From CAVOXO01 sp963700425 (GTDB taxonomy: Bacteria > Actinomycetota > Acidimicrobiia > Acidimicrobiales > Microtrichaceae): a stretch of 64,000 bases of DNA. The stretch spans positions 930,001-994,000 of the forward strand of contig CAVOXO010000001.1 of the NCBI GenBank assembly GCA_963700425.1, in the 5' to 3' direction. Shown here piece by piece: positions 1 through 12,469 of the stretch. Below the pieces are notes generated by a model that saw only the letters and a program-made list of their open reading frames with translations, had not been told where the DNA came from and ran no database searches. Numbering within the stretch: the stretch's first letter is position 1; the number at the start of each line of letters is the position of its first letter. The position numbers and the translations under genes are program-made.

Positions 1-1045
1 CGACGGTGAGCTCGCCGCTGCGGGCCCCTTCGACGGCCCTGCCGTCGATGGACCACCGCCACGTCACGGAATCGCCGTCGGCGTCGGATGCAGACCCGAC
101 GAGCTGGACCGGCTCGTCGAATCGCAGCCCTCCGGCGGGACAGCTGATCGCCGCGGTCGGGGCGGTGTTGGGCGTCCAGGACAGCGTTGACCGGGCCGAC
201 GACTGATCGGTGGTCGGCACGAGGCCCACCATCGAGCTTCCGGACCCGTTGCGGTAGAGATGGACCGCCTCGCGGATACGGATCGCCGACCGGGCCGTGA
301 GGTCGACCTGGGTGGGAGTTCCGGCCGCCGTGGCGCAGATCTTCCCGGAGCCGGTGACCGGGCCGAGCGTCGCGTCACGGTCGCAGGTGCCATCCACCAC
401 GGGATGCAGGGTCACCGCCGGATCCGACACCTCGATGGTGACGGGATCGGCGGAGTCGGTGCGAACGTCGACGATTCCAGGATCGCCGCTGCGAACCGTG
501 AGGACCTCGGGCTCGATGCCAACGGTCGGAATCGGGGCTTCGTCGTCAGGGTCGACGGCGGCGACCGCCAGGAGTTCACGGTACCGGGCGCTGACCGCAG
601 GGTCGTTGTCGGTGTCCGAGAGGGACAGCTCGAATCCGTCGGTGACGTTCCACACCGCGCCCTGGGCGGCTGCGATCTCGGTCGGGTCTCGCCCGTCGGC
701 GACCGACGACGCGGACAGGATCGCGCCGACACGCCGCATGGTCTCATCGTCGATGTCGGCCTCTTCGTGGCGCGTCCCCATCTCGACAGGGGCGCTGATG
801 CGTCCCGAGAGCATCACAGCCGGTCCGTCGAGCCCCGTCACGCCGAAGGACGCTGTCGGTGCTGTCACCGGAGCCGCCGCCACCGTGCCGATGATCACGA
901 CGCCGTCGTGGCTGACCTCCGGAGTGACCGCCGAGCCGGCCCTGGCCGCCAGCGACGTCAGTCCGACACCGGTGACGCCGAGCGTGAACGCGACCGTTGC
1001 CGCGACGAGTCGTCGGGTCCTCGACCCTCGTGTCGATGTCGTCAT
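1..1045 (-). CDS. Secreted surface protein with degenerate thioester-like domain (partial, C-terminus off the left edge)
   Basis: Reverse-strand reading frame of at least 348 codons that runs out of the window. ATG at 1045 is preceded by GGGAGG, a good ribosome binding site. The N-terminus has an Arg-rich start, then a hydrophobic stretch (LVAATVAFTLGVTGVGLTSL) ending near AARA, a signal peptide. Around residue 120 the motif AAAQGAVWNVTDG resembles the Gln-containing helix of TQXA/thioester domains of Gram-positive surface adhesins. Further on, a region with ScPxGxxxxxxxxVxLxGxAxDxDGDxVxWxW is typical of PKD/Ig-like repeats. No Cys is visible where the thioester-forming Cys would be expected. 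Role inferred as an extracellular or wall-associated protein; the C-terminal anchor, if any, lies outside the window. Confidence 0.7.
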   Translation of the reverse strand, partial: MTTSTRGSRTRRLVAATVAFTLGVTGVGLTSLAARAGSAVTPEVSHDGVVIIGTVAAAPVTAPTASFGVTGLDGPAVMLSGRISAPVEMGTRHEEADIDDETMRRVGAILSASSVADGRDPTEIAAAQGAVWNVTDGFELSLSDTDNDPAVSARYRELLAVAAVDPDDEAPIPTVGIEPEVLTVRSGDPGIVDVRTDSADPVTIEVSDPAVTLHPVVDGTCDRDATLGPVTGSGKICATAAGTPTQVDLTARSAIRIREAVHLYRNGSGSSMVGLVPTTDQSSARSTLSWTPNTAPTAAISCPAGGLRFDEPVQLVGSASDADGDSVTWRWSIDGRAVEGARSGELTV

Positions 1046-1081
1046 GGTGGTCGCACCTCCCAGCTCGCACTCTCGGGTTCG

Positions 1082-1106
1082 GTGGTCGGGGAATCCCGGC
1101 GACCAC
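1082..1106. other. Hairpin in the 5' leader of the surface protein gene
   Basis: Arms GTGGTCG (1082-1088) and CGACCAC (1100-1106) are perfect complements, with a further GGG/CCC pairing inside. The element lies about 40-60 bases upstream of the start codon at 1045, within the 237-base gap after ileS. It could be an attenuator, a terminator of ileS-side transcripts or a leader structure; no U-tract follows and no known riboswitch core was recognised. Confidence 0.35.
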
Positions 1107-1282
1107 GGGAACGGGCTCCCGAGGTCGAGTGTGAAGGACGGCGGCCCGAATGGCCACCGCCACGGACCGATACGTGCACGTCGGGGGCCTGGTGGCCCTG
1201 GTGTCCCATCGGCACGTCGCGGTCGGATGTGAGGATGAGCACCCCGCCACGCTCCGGCCGCGGGAGGCGGCCGCCGGGTATG

Positions 1283-4528
<3,246 letters not shown>

Positions 4529-4680
4529 GATGGTTGTCCTGTGCCGGAGCGGAACGCACAGACTACCGACGTCGCGGAACGACACCGACGTGCGCTTGCA
4601 TCACGGGAGGGTGGGCAGTGACCATCGGAGGAGACACCCATGGAACCCCCGATCAGGCCGGCCCGGGGAGGCGGCAGCGG

Positions 4681-5694
4681 ATGGTGGAGTCGGCTCTCGC
4701 CGTCTATGCGGCGATCGACCGGGGACACGGTCCGCCCCGACATCTCGACGGACGCAGTCTGGATCCCCGGGTGCACGCGCTCGTGGGCCTGGCCGACCGC
4801 ATCGATCCGGGCGGGTCGCCCTCGGTCGACCGGCGCCGCCGCGAACTCCGTCGCGTCACGAGGCTGGCCTTCGGGCCCCGGCACCGCGTCTCGGTGTGGG
4901 ACAGGACGTTCGAGGGTCCGGGGGGACCGGTCGGCCTCCGGCTCTACCGTCCTCACGCCCTCCATGGCGCCGCACCCGGCGCGGTCTTCCTCCACGGGGG
5001 CGGTTGGGTGGTGGGCGATCTCGACACCCACGACACCGCCTGCAGACAGTTGGCCATGGATGCCGGCGCGGTGATCGTCTCGGTGGACTACCGGCTCGCC
5101 CCCGAACATCCCGCTCCGGCCGCGACCGACGATGCCGTCGCGTCGTACCGCTGGGTGGTGGCGAACAGCATCGAGCTCGGCATCGATGCGGACCGGCTGG
5201 GTGTCGCCGGTGACAGCGCCGGCGGGAACCTCGCCGCCGTCGTGGGCCAACAGCTGCGCGGTGAACCGCACGCCCCGATCTGCCAGCTCCTGGTGTACCC
5301 GTCGGTCGACGTCACCATGGCCCTCGCCGCGAGCTCGCCCGCACGACGCGGGTACGTGCTCGACATCGATGCCATGGAGTGGTTCCGTTCGCAGTACATC
5401 CCGCCGGGCGCGGATCGGAGCGATCCGCTGCTGTCCCCACTGCACGCGAAGGACCTCTCGGGCCTGGCGCCGGCGATCGTCGCCACCGCCGGATTCGACC
5501 CGCTACGGGCCGAGGGGCAGCTGTATGCCGAGGCGCTGGCCGACGCCGGCAACGAGGTCGTCTACCGGTGCTTCGACGACCAGATCCACGGCTTCTTCAA
5601 CATGAGCGTCATCCCGTCGTCGCGGGCCGCGGCACAGGAGCTCGGTCGCCTTCTCGGTACCGCCCTCAGGGTCACGGCTCGCCGGGACGGGTGA
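4681..5694 (+). CDS. Alpha/beta hydrolase, HSL (hormone-sensitive lipase) family esterase
   Basis: A 337-aa carboxylesterase of the HSL/GDXG family. The oxyanion-hole motif HGGG is at residues 105-108 and the nucleophile motif GDSAGG at 177-182 (Ser179). The acid is expected in FDPLRAEG and the catalytic His in QIHGFFNM near the C-terminus. All three catalytic elements are present, so it should hydrolyse short acyl esters. Start ATG 4681 has GGAGG upstream; an in-frame GTG at 4618 with GGAGGG would add 21 residues and cannot be excluded. The 3' end overlaps the convergent NUDIX gene by 23 bases. The physiological substrate cannot be read from sequence. Confidence 0.88.
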   Translation: MVESALAVYAAIDRGHGPPRHLDGRSLDPRVHALVGLADRIDPGGSPSVDRRRRELRRVTRLAFGPRHRVSVWDRTFEGPGGPVGLRLYRPHALHGAAPGAVFLHGGGWVVGDLDTHDTACRQLAMDAGAVIVSVDYRLAPEHPAPAATDDAVASYRWVVANSIELGIDADRLGVAGDSAGGNLAAVVGQQLRGEPHAPICQLLVYPSVDVTMALAASSPARRGYVLDIDAMEWFRSQYIPPGADRSDPLLSPLHAKDLSGLAPAIVATAGFDPLRAEGQLYAEALADAGNEVVYRCFDDQIHGFFNMSVIPSSRAAAQELGRLLGTALRVTARRDG

Positions 5695-6425
5695 CGTCGT
5701 CGCGTTCGTAGCTCCATCCGGCGGGGTCCATCCACAGGCGATGTCGGGGTCCCGTCGCGGTAGGGTCGGAGCGTTCATATCCCGCATCGCCGTGGTACAG
5801 CGCGACCACCCGGTCGCCGTCCATGGCGACCCGGGTCGAGAAGTGCTCGACGGGACCACGAGCGGCCACGCGGAGTATCCCGTCGCTGGACCGGTGGGTC
5901 GAGATCTGGGTGAGGGTGATGAACGTCGGCGGCGCCAGCGTGACGTCGCCCGCCCGTTGGGCCGTCGAGCACCTCGGTCGCGGTCGCCCAGTGGTGATCG
6001 CGGATCTCGCCGTCGTCGATCACGACGCGACCCGCGGGGGCGGAGGTCACGAAGAACGCGGTGGTGAACCGTTTCGTGGACTGCGGTGGGGGAGTCCAGT
6101 GAGAGAAACGCACCAGTGAGTCCGGTGCCACGCGCAGGCCCGCCTCCTCGAACGACTCGCGCGCCGCGGCCCGCCGCTCGGCCGCGCCGAGATCGTCGGG
6201 TCGGTCCGCGAAGTCGGTGGGATCGACTCGGCCCCCCGGGAAGACCCACATCCCACCGGCGAAACTGAGCGACGCGTCACGACGCACCATGAGGACCTGA
6301 GCGCCGGAATCGGTGTCCCTCACGAGGATCACCGTCGCGGCGGGAATCGCGGCGGGACCGTCGTCAGCACCCACGAGCGCGGCGAAGTGACGTCCGGGTT
6401 CGCCGGTGGGTCCGTCGGAGGTCAT
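5672..6425 (-). CDS. NUDIX hydrolase (interrupted by one frameshift)
   Basis: The N-terminal part (from ATG 6425) carries an extended Nudix box: GGRV, then a spacer, then RESFEEAGL, the REx2EExG core that binds the divalent metal. It also carries FAGGMWVFPGG. The frame breaks at about 5962. The downstream part, in another frame, reads LAPPTFITL and continues to a TGA at 5672, a C-terminal segment typical of this NUDIX group (often annotated CoA pyrophosphatase-like or MutT/nudix family). Removing one base at the GACGGCC site restores LDAQRAGDVTLAPPTF. The break is therefore a one-base insertion, probably a sequence error. Substrate unknown; hydrolysis of a nucleoside-diphosphate-linked compound is the family role. 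Confidence 0.82.
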
Positions 6426-6700
6426 CGTCGGGGTCGGCAGGTCGCCGCGATGATCGTCGTCACGCCCCGATCATCGTCGAAACACTCCCGTCCTGTCGTG
6501 ACCATCCCCCTCCCCAAAGAATCACTGGCGTAGTTTCACCTTTGTAATTACACTGCTGCGAACGTCAACGGGGGTACTCCATCGGTGACGTGAATTCACC
6601 CGAGGAACAGGGGTTGGTTCCAGACGGTGACGTGCTGGCAGGCGCGATGAATCGACGTCGGGACCTCCCGACTCCAGAGACCCAGAGGGAAGGGCGAACG

Positions 6701-9186
6701 GTGGCACTTCAGGAAGACAGCAGGCCGACTCTTGTCGGAGACGAACCGATCGATGTGACCGACGGCGCGGTCGGCACCGTGATGCAGGTTCGCAGAACGC
6801 GACGGAAGCCTCGAGCCCGTCAACCTCGACAAGATCGTGACGGCCATCAGCCGATCGGCGACCAACGCCGACGGCACGATGCTGACCGGTGTCGACGTGA
6901 TGCGGGTGGCCACCCGCACGATCTCGGGGCTCCACGACGGGGCGACCACCGAGCAGCTCGACGAGATGTCGATACGCACGGCAGCGGCCCTCATCGTGGA
7001 AGAGGCCAGCTACTCGCGCCTCGCGGCCCGGATGCTGGCGACCGTCATCGACAAGGAGGTCCAGCAGAGCGACGTGTACTCGTTCAGCCAGTCGGTGAGC
7101 CTCGGCCACGTCCAGGGGATCATCGGTGACGAGACCGCGCTCATGGTGGCCACCCATTCGCGCAAGCTCAACGACGCCATCGTCGCCGAGCGCAACGGAC
7201 TGTACGAGTTCTTCGGGCTCCGCACCGTGTACGACCGCTACCTGCTCCGCCACCCCGAGACCCGCAAGGTGATCGAGACTCCGCAGTACTTCCTCATGCG
7301 GGTGGCGTGCGGTCTCTCCACGACACCCGAGGAGGCGATCGAGTTCTACCGGCTGATCTCCTCGCTCGAATACCTCCCGTCGTCGCCGACCCTCTTCAAC
7401 AGCGGCACGACGCACCCCCAGATGTCCAGCTGCTACCTCCTGGACTCGCCCGAGGACAATCTCGACGCCATCTACGACCGGTACCGCGACGTAGCCCGGC
7501 TGTCGAAGCACGCCGGTGGCATCGGGCTCTCCTACTCGCGGATCCGCAGCCGGGGGTCCCTCATCAAGGGAACGAACGGGCTGTCCAACGGCATCGTCCC
7601 GTGGCTCAAGACTCTCGACAGTTCGGTGGCTGCGGTCAACCAGGGTGGCCGTCGCAAGGGCGCGGCGTGCGTGTACCTCGAGACCTGGCACGCCGACATC
7701 GAGGCGTTCCTCGAGCTGAAGGACAACACCGGCGACGGTGCTCAACGCACCTACAACCTGAATCTCGCCAACTGGGTTCCCGACCTCTTCATGCAGCGTG
7801 TCGAGAAGGACTGGCAGTGGTCCCTGTTCGACCCGAAGAAGGTTCCCCATCTCGTCGATCTCTTCGGCGAGGAGTTCGAGGACGCTTACCTCGAGGCGGA
7901 GCGCGACGGTCTCTACGAGCGCCAGGTCCCCGCTCGCCAGCTGTACACCCGGATGATGCGCAGCCTGGCCGAAACGGGCAACGGCTGGATGACGTTCAAG
8001 GACGCGTCCAACAAGAAGGCCAACCAGACGGCCGAACCAGGCAACGTCATCCATCTGTCGAACCTGTGCACCGAGATCCTCGAGGTCACCAACCAGAGCG
8101 AGACGGCGGTGTGCAACCTCGGCTCGGTGAACCTCGGGCGATTCGTCGTCGAGGGCGCCGATGGTCGAGCTCGGCATCGACTACCGGCATCTCGCCGACG
8201 TCGTCCGGCTCGCGGTGCGCTACCTCGACCGGGTGATCGACATCAACTTCTATCCGACCGACGAGGCCGGCAACTCCAACGCCAAGTGGCGACCGGTGGG
8301 TCTCGGGCTCATGGGTCTCCAGGATGTGTTCTTCAAGTTGCGGCTCCCCTTCGACAGCCCCGAAGCGAGGGCGATCTCGAAGCGGATCTCCGAGGAGATC
8401 TACTTCAATGCGCTGTGGGCTTCCAGCGAGCTCGCCGAGGTCTCGGGCCCCCACGCCGGATTCGATCAGACCCGGGCGGCCCGCGGGCAGCTCCAGCACG
8501 ATCTGTGGGGCGTCACCGAGTCCGATCAGGAGCGGTGGGCCGGACTGCGCCAGCGCATCGCGACCCACGGGCTGCGCAACTCGCTGCTGATCGCCATCGC
8601 GCCCACCGCGACCATCGCGTCGATCGCCGGCTGTTACGAGTGCATCGAGCCCCAGGTCTCCAACATGTTCAAGCGGGAGACGCTCTCGGGGGAGTTCCTC
8701 CAGATCAACGCCTACCTGGTGCGTGACCTCCAGGCCCGCGGGCTGTGGAACGAGTCGATGATCTCCGCCATCAGGCAGGCCGAGGGCTCGATCCAGGGCA
8801 TCGAGGAGATCCCCGAGGACCTCCGGGCGGTGTACCGCACCGCATGGGAACTCCCCATGCGCAGCCTCATCGACATGGCAGCCGACCGTGGCGCCTTCAT
8901 CGACCAGAGCCAGTCGCTGAACCTCTTCGTCGAATCGCCCACGATCGGCAAGTTGTCGTCGATGTATGCGCACGCATGGAAGTCCGGCCTCAAGACCACC
9001 TACTACATGCGCTCCCGGCCGGCCACGCGAATCAACAAGACCACGTCCGGCAACGGCGCCACGGACTCCCGCACCCCGCCGACCGATGGCGGTGAGCCGG
9101 CCGCCGATCCGACGTCCACCTTCACCGACGAGGAGGCCGTGGCCTGCTCGCTCGAGAACCCCGATTCCTGCGAGGCGTGCCAGTAG
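6701..9186 (+). CDS. nrdA: Ribonucleoside-diphosphate reductase, class I, alpha subunit (two frameshifts)
   Basis: Catalytic large subunit that reduces ribonucleoside diphosphates to deoxyribonucleotides. GTG 6701 follows GAGGGAAGGG. The ATP-cone comes first, interrupted at about 6794 by one extra base (restored: MQVRERDGSLEPVNLDKIV). The reductase barrel has SSCYLLD (first active-site Cys), NLCTE with the radical Cys between Asn and Glu, TTYYM (Tyr pair of the radical path) and a C-terminal CEAC redox pair. A second one-base break lies at about 8158, between NLGRFVVEGAD and VELGIDYRHL. All catalytic residues survive, so the breaks look like sequence errors in an essential gene. A possible -10 (TACACT, 6549-6554) implies a leader of about 140 bases. 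An in-frame GTG at 6590 is an alternative start. Followed by nrdB, 52 bases later. Confidence 0.93.
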
Positions 9187-9238
9187 CGGCCGCCCCGTTT
9201 CGAGACCACTTCACCCGCCCGACTCACGGAGACACCTC

Positions 9239-10335
9239 GTGGCCCTTGCTTCCCCCACCCCCGAATTCGACGACCTTCCGGCGTTCGGCGCTCCCGACGA
9301 GGCGCCGCCGACGCCGTCGCGCCGCCCGACTCCCGTGGCCTGCTCGATCCGGGATTCAACCTCACGCTGCGGCCCATGCGGTACCCGCAGTTCTACGACA
9401 TGTACCGCGACGCGATCCGCAACACCTGGACCGTCGAGGAGGTGAACCTCTCCGACGATGTGGCCGACCTCCAGCACAAGCTCATGCCCTCGGAGCGACA
9501 TCTCATCAACCGTCTCGTCGCCTTCTTCGCAACGGGCGATTCGATCGTCTCGAACAACCTCGTGCTCAACCTCTACAAGCACATCAATGCGCCAGAGGCC
9601 CGCATGTTCCTCTCGCGTCAGCTCTACGAGGAGGCGCTGCACGTCCAGTTCTACCTCACGCTGCTCGACACCTACATCCCTGAACACGATGACCGGGCGG
9701 CGGCATTCGCGGCCATCGAGAACATCCCGTCGATCAAGGCCAAGGCCGAGTTCTGCCAGCGGTGGATCGACTCGATCAACACCCTCGATGAGCTCAACTC
9801 TCCCGAGGACAGGAAGCAGTTCCTCCTCAATCTCATCTGCTTCGCCGCCTGTATCGAGGGTCTGTTCTTCTTCGCCGCCTTCGCGTACGTGTACTTCCTC
9901 CGTTCCAAGGGCTTCCTCAACGGCCTGGCTGCGGGCACGAACTGGGTCTTCCGTGATGAGTCCGGCCACATGAACTTCGCGTTCGAGGTCATCCAGACCG
10001 TGAGAGCCGAGGAGCCCGGGCTGTTCGATGAGGACCTCACCGACCGGGTCACCGCGATGCTCCGCGAGGCGGTCGACTGCGAGATGCAGTTCGCCGAGGA
10101 CGTGCTGAGCCAGGGCGTCGCCGGCATGTCGGTGTCCGACACCCGTGCGTACCTCGAGTACGTCGCCGATCAGCGGCTGGTCACCCTCGGGATCCCCAAG
10201 ATCTTCGGATCGAAGAACCCCTTCGGCTTCATGGAGCTCCAGGATGTCCAGGAGCTCACCAACTTCTTCGAACGCAACGTCTCCGCCTATCAGATGGCCG
10301 TCGAGGGAGAGGTCAGCTTCGACGAGGAGTTCTAG
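9239..10335 (+). CDS. nrdB: Ribonucleoside-diphosphate reductase, class I, beta subunit (one frameshift near N-terminus)
   Basis: Radical-generating small subunit, partner of nrdA. Start GTG 9239. The first 25-30 codons (VALASPTPEFDDLPAFGAPDE) are in a different frame from the rest; the frame changes by -1 at about 9305-9320, after which DSRGLLDPGFNLTLRPMRYP runs into the ferritin-like fold. Iron ligands are visible as EEALH and RDESGH. The Tyr four residues after the EEALH His (HVQFY) occupies the place of the radical Tyr122 of E. coli R2, so this is a tyrosyl-radical type R2. The gene ends at 10335, just before a strong bidirectional hairpin. Confidence 0.92.
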
Positions 10336-10382
10336 CGGCGACGCCGCGCCCCTTCGCTCCGCCTGCCAGGAAGCGAGCAGTG

Positions 10383-10415
10383 GACACCCCGACGGAGCCA
10401 CCCCGTCGGGGTGTC
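10383..10415. terminator. Bidirectional terminator hairpin between nrdB and the convergent oxidoreductase gene
   Basis: Perfect 13-bp inverted repeat, GACACCCCGACGG (10383-10395) and CCGTCGGGGTGTC (10403-10415), with a 7-base loop. The right arm overlaps the stop codon of the convergent gene ending at 10414. There is no T-run, as is common for high-GC actinobacterial terminators. Its place between two convergent 3' ends supports termination in both directions. Confidence 0.8.
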
Positions 10416-11445
10416 ACGCGTCGGGGTCGATGTCACCGCGCCACAGGGACATGGGCGGGACCGACCTCGGGCCGTCGAAGGGGAGGCCGACCTCTTCGCC
10501 CCCAGTCCCCGCCGATCGGTAGGCCGCGTAGGCGACCTCGAGGAGCATTCGGCCGAAACCCGCAGGACTCACCCTGCCCCCTCGGCCCGACAGGGCGGCG
10601 GCGAAGCCGTCGATCTGCGCCACGAACCCGAGAGCGTGGAGGAGATCGTCGGGGTCGTCATTCTCACTGAGCGGAACCTCGTCACCGTTGACCTCGAGTC
10701 GGGCTCGCGGGACCAGTTCGGCTCTCACCACGTGGCTGTCGGTGGCGGCCTGGAGATGCCACGTCGTCCGCTCGGCGCGCCACGAGCAGTCGACCACCGA
10801 CACCAGCCCGGAAGCGTGCTTCAACTCGACTCTGGCGAGATCGTCGGCCCCGTCGGGCCGAGTCGAGTCGAGCGCGGCCCGCACGCCGGTGACCGGATCG
10901 TCAGCGGCGACGGCGAGCGCCATGGCGATGCAGGGGATCCCGACCTCGGTGAGGACACCTCCGGACCTCAGAGTGGCCGAGCGATAGCCATCGGCAGGAG
11001 GTTCGTGATGTGCCTCGACGCCGAGGTGTCTCAGCGGGCCGACGTCGCCCAGGCGCGCGATCATCGCTCCGACGACGGGGGCGAACAGCGCGTTGACGGC
11101 AATGCCGACGCTGATCTGTCGGGCCTCGGCCTCGTCGATGATGCGGTCGGCCCCGTCGAGGCTGTCGGCGATCGGGCCCTCCACGACGACCGGACACCCC
11201 CGGCCGAGCGCGTCGAGCGCCAGTTGGGCGTGGGTGTCGGGCGGCGTGGCGATGACCACGGTGTCGACGCCGTCGGAGGCGTCGGCGATCGACACGAGCG
11301 GGACGCCGAGGTCGTCGGCGAGGGTCTGCGCCGACGTGTGGCCGCCGCCCGAGACCCAGGCCAGCGTGGTGTTCGGCGCCGCGATGGCGGCGAGGGCGTG
11401 CACCCGTCCCGACCAGCCTGCGCCGATCACCCCGACGCGGATCAT
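10414..11445 (-). CDS. Gfo/Idh/MocA family NAD(P)-dependent oxidoreductase
   Basis: A 343-aa protein starting at ATG 11445 with MIRVGVIGAGWSGRVHALA, the Rossmann GxGxxG motif for NAD(P). It continues with VVIATPPDTHAQLALDAL and VVVEGPI; the last resembles the family EKPxA motif, with Lys replaced by Gly, so the usual catalytic Lys-Pro may be altered. Members oxidise or reduce sugars, inositols and related polyols. The start lies 4 bases after the stop of the upstream F420-oxidoreductase gene, so the two are probably cotranscribed. The substrate is not predictable here. Confidence 0.85.
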   Translation of the reverse strand: MIRVGVIGAGWSGRVHALAAIAAPNTTLAWVSGGGHTSAQTLADDLGVPLVSIADASDGVDTVVIATPPDTHAQLALDALGRGCPVVVEGPIADSLDGADRIIDEAEARQISVGIAVNALFAPVVGAMIARLGDVGPLRHLGVEAHHEPPADGYRSATLRSGGVLTEVGIPCIAMALAVAADDPVTGVRAALDSTRPDGADDLARVELKHASGLVSVVDCSWRAERTTWHLQAATDSHVVRAELVPRARLEVNGDEVPLSENDDPDDLLHALGFVAQIDGFAAALSGRGGRVSPAGFGRMLLEVAYAAYRSAGTGGEEVGLPFDGPRSVPPMSLWRGDIDPDA

Positions 11446-11449
11446 TCGG

Positions 11450-12388
11450 TCAGGTGCCGGTGAGCCGCGCGACGACCGGCCCCATCGCGGCCATGGCGTC
11501 ACCCTGGAACACGTAGTACGAGACGCCCCAGCGCTCGCGGCGCTCTTCCAGGCGGTCGCATATCTCGTCGACCGAACCCAGGATCACCGCCGGGGAGTCG
11601 AGCAGCGACGGGCCGTCCATGCCGAACATCGGTGCGAGGCCGTCGGCCATGGCCGGAGCGTCATCGGTGACGTCGGCCATGAACACCAGGGCATTGATCT
11701 CGATGTCGTCGAAACGGTCACCGGCCCCTTCCTTCACCCAGTCGATCTTCTGCTGGAAGCGATCGGCTCCGGCGTCACGGGCAGCGTCGGCATCGATGAC
11801 GCCCGACCGGATCGAGGGGTTCACCCCCACGATGTCGGCGTGGCGCCCCGCGAACCGGAGCATCCGCGGTGCCCCGGCCCCGATCAGGAGAGGTGGCCCT
11901 CCGGGGGTGTGCGGCTTGGGGAGCCCGTTCAATCCGGAGATCGTGTAGTGGTCGCCGGCGACGTCGACCTCGCCGTCGCCCCAGAGCGCCTGCATCACCT
12001 CGACCGCTTCGAAGAAGCGTTCGACCCTGACCTTCGGCGGGTCGTAGGAGATCCCCGCGGAGTCGTAGTCGGAGCGCATCCAACCGGCGCCGAGCCCGAA
12101 CTCCACCCGCCCTTCGCTCAGGAGGTCGAGGGTGGCGATCTCCTTGGCCAACACGACGGGATGGCGGTAGTCGTTGTCGAACACGAGCGCGCCGACGTTG
12201 AGCTCCGAGGTCGCCGCGGCGGCCGCCATCAGGGCCGGCATCGGAGCGAGCTGATCCTCGAAGTGGTCGGGCATGAACAGCGTGGAGAAGCCCGCCGACT
12301 CGACGGCTCGTGCGCTGTCCACCCAGGAGGTACCCGCCAGCGGCGTGGACAGCTGAAGGCCGAACCGGAAGCGACGGGGGTGGGCCAT
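11450..12388 (-). CDS. LLM class F420-dependent oxidoreductase (TIGR03621/MSMEG_2516-like)
   Basis: A 312-aa TIM-barrel protein of the bacterial luciferase-like superfamily. ATG 12388 has AGGAG 6 bases upstream. The opening FRFGLQLSTPLAGTSW and the run GFSTLFMPDHF then EGRVEFGLGAGWM are characteristic of the F420-dependent subfamily named after MSMEG_2516. It would transfer hydride between F420H2 and an unknown substrate. The cofC/fbiD homologue at 44667-45239 supports the presence of F420 in this organism. First gene of a two-gene unit with the Gfo/Idh gene. Confidence 0.88.
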   Translation of the reverse strand: MAHPRRFRFGLQLSTPLAGTSWVDSARAVESAGFSTLFMPDHFEDQLAPMPALMAAAAATSELNVGALVFDNDYRHPVVLAKEIATLDLLSEGRVEFGLGAGWMRSDYDSAGISYDPPKVRVERFFEAVEVMQALWGDGEVDVAGDHYTISGLNGLPKPHTPGGPPLLIGAGAPRMLRFAGRHADIVGVNPSIRSGVIDADAARDAGADRFQQKIDWVKEGAGDRFDDIEINALVFMADVTDDAPAMADGLAPMFGMDGPSLLDSPAVILGSVDEICDRLEERRERWGVSYYVFQGDAMAAMGPVVARLTGT

Positions 12389-12469
12389 GGGGTCTCCTGT
12401 CGTGGACTGGGCAGCGAACCTAGCAGCCGATGCCGGAGGCGATCGGGCCGAAGATACGCTGAGCCCCCT

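Noticed and set aside
6555..6700. Possible cobalamin or NrdR-type control element in the nrdA leader
   Set aside because: No B12-box or clear NrdR palindrome was found; only a small GTCGGGA/TCCCGAC hairpin (6657-6672) and a possible -10 at 6549. Not enough to name an element.
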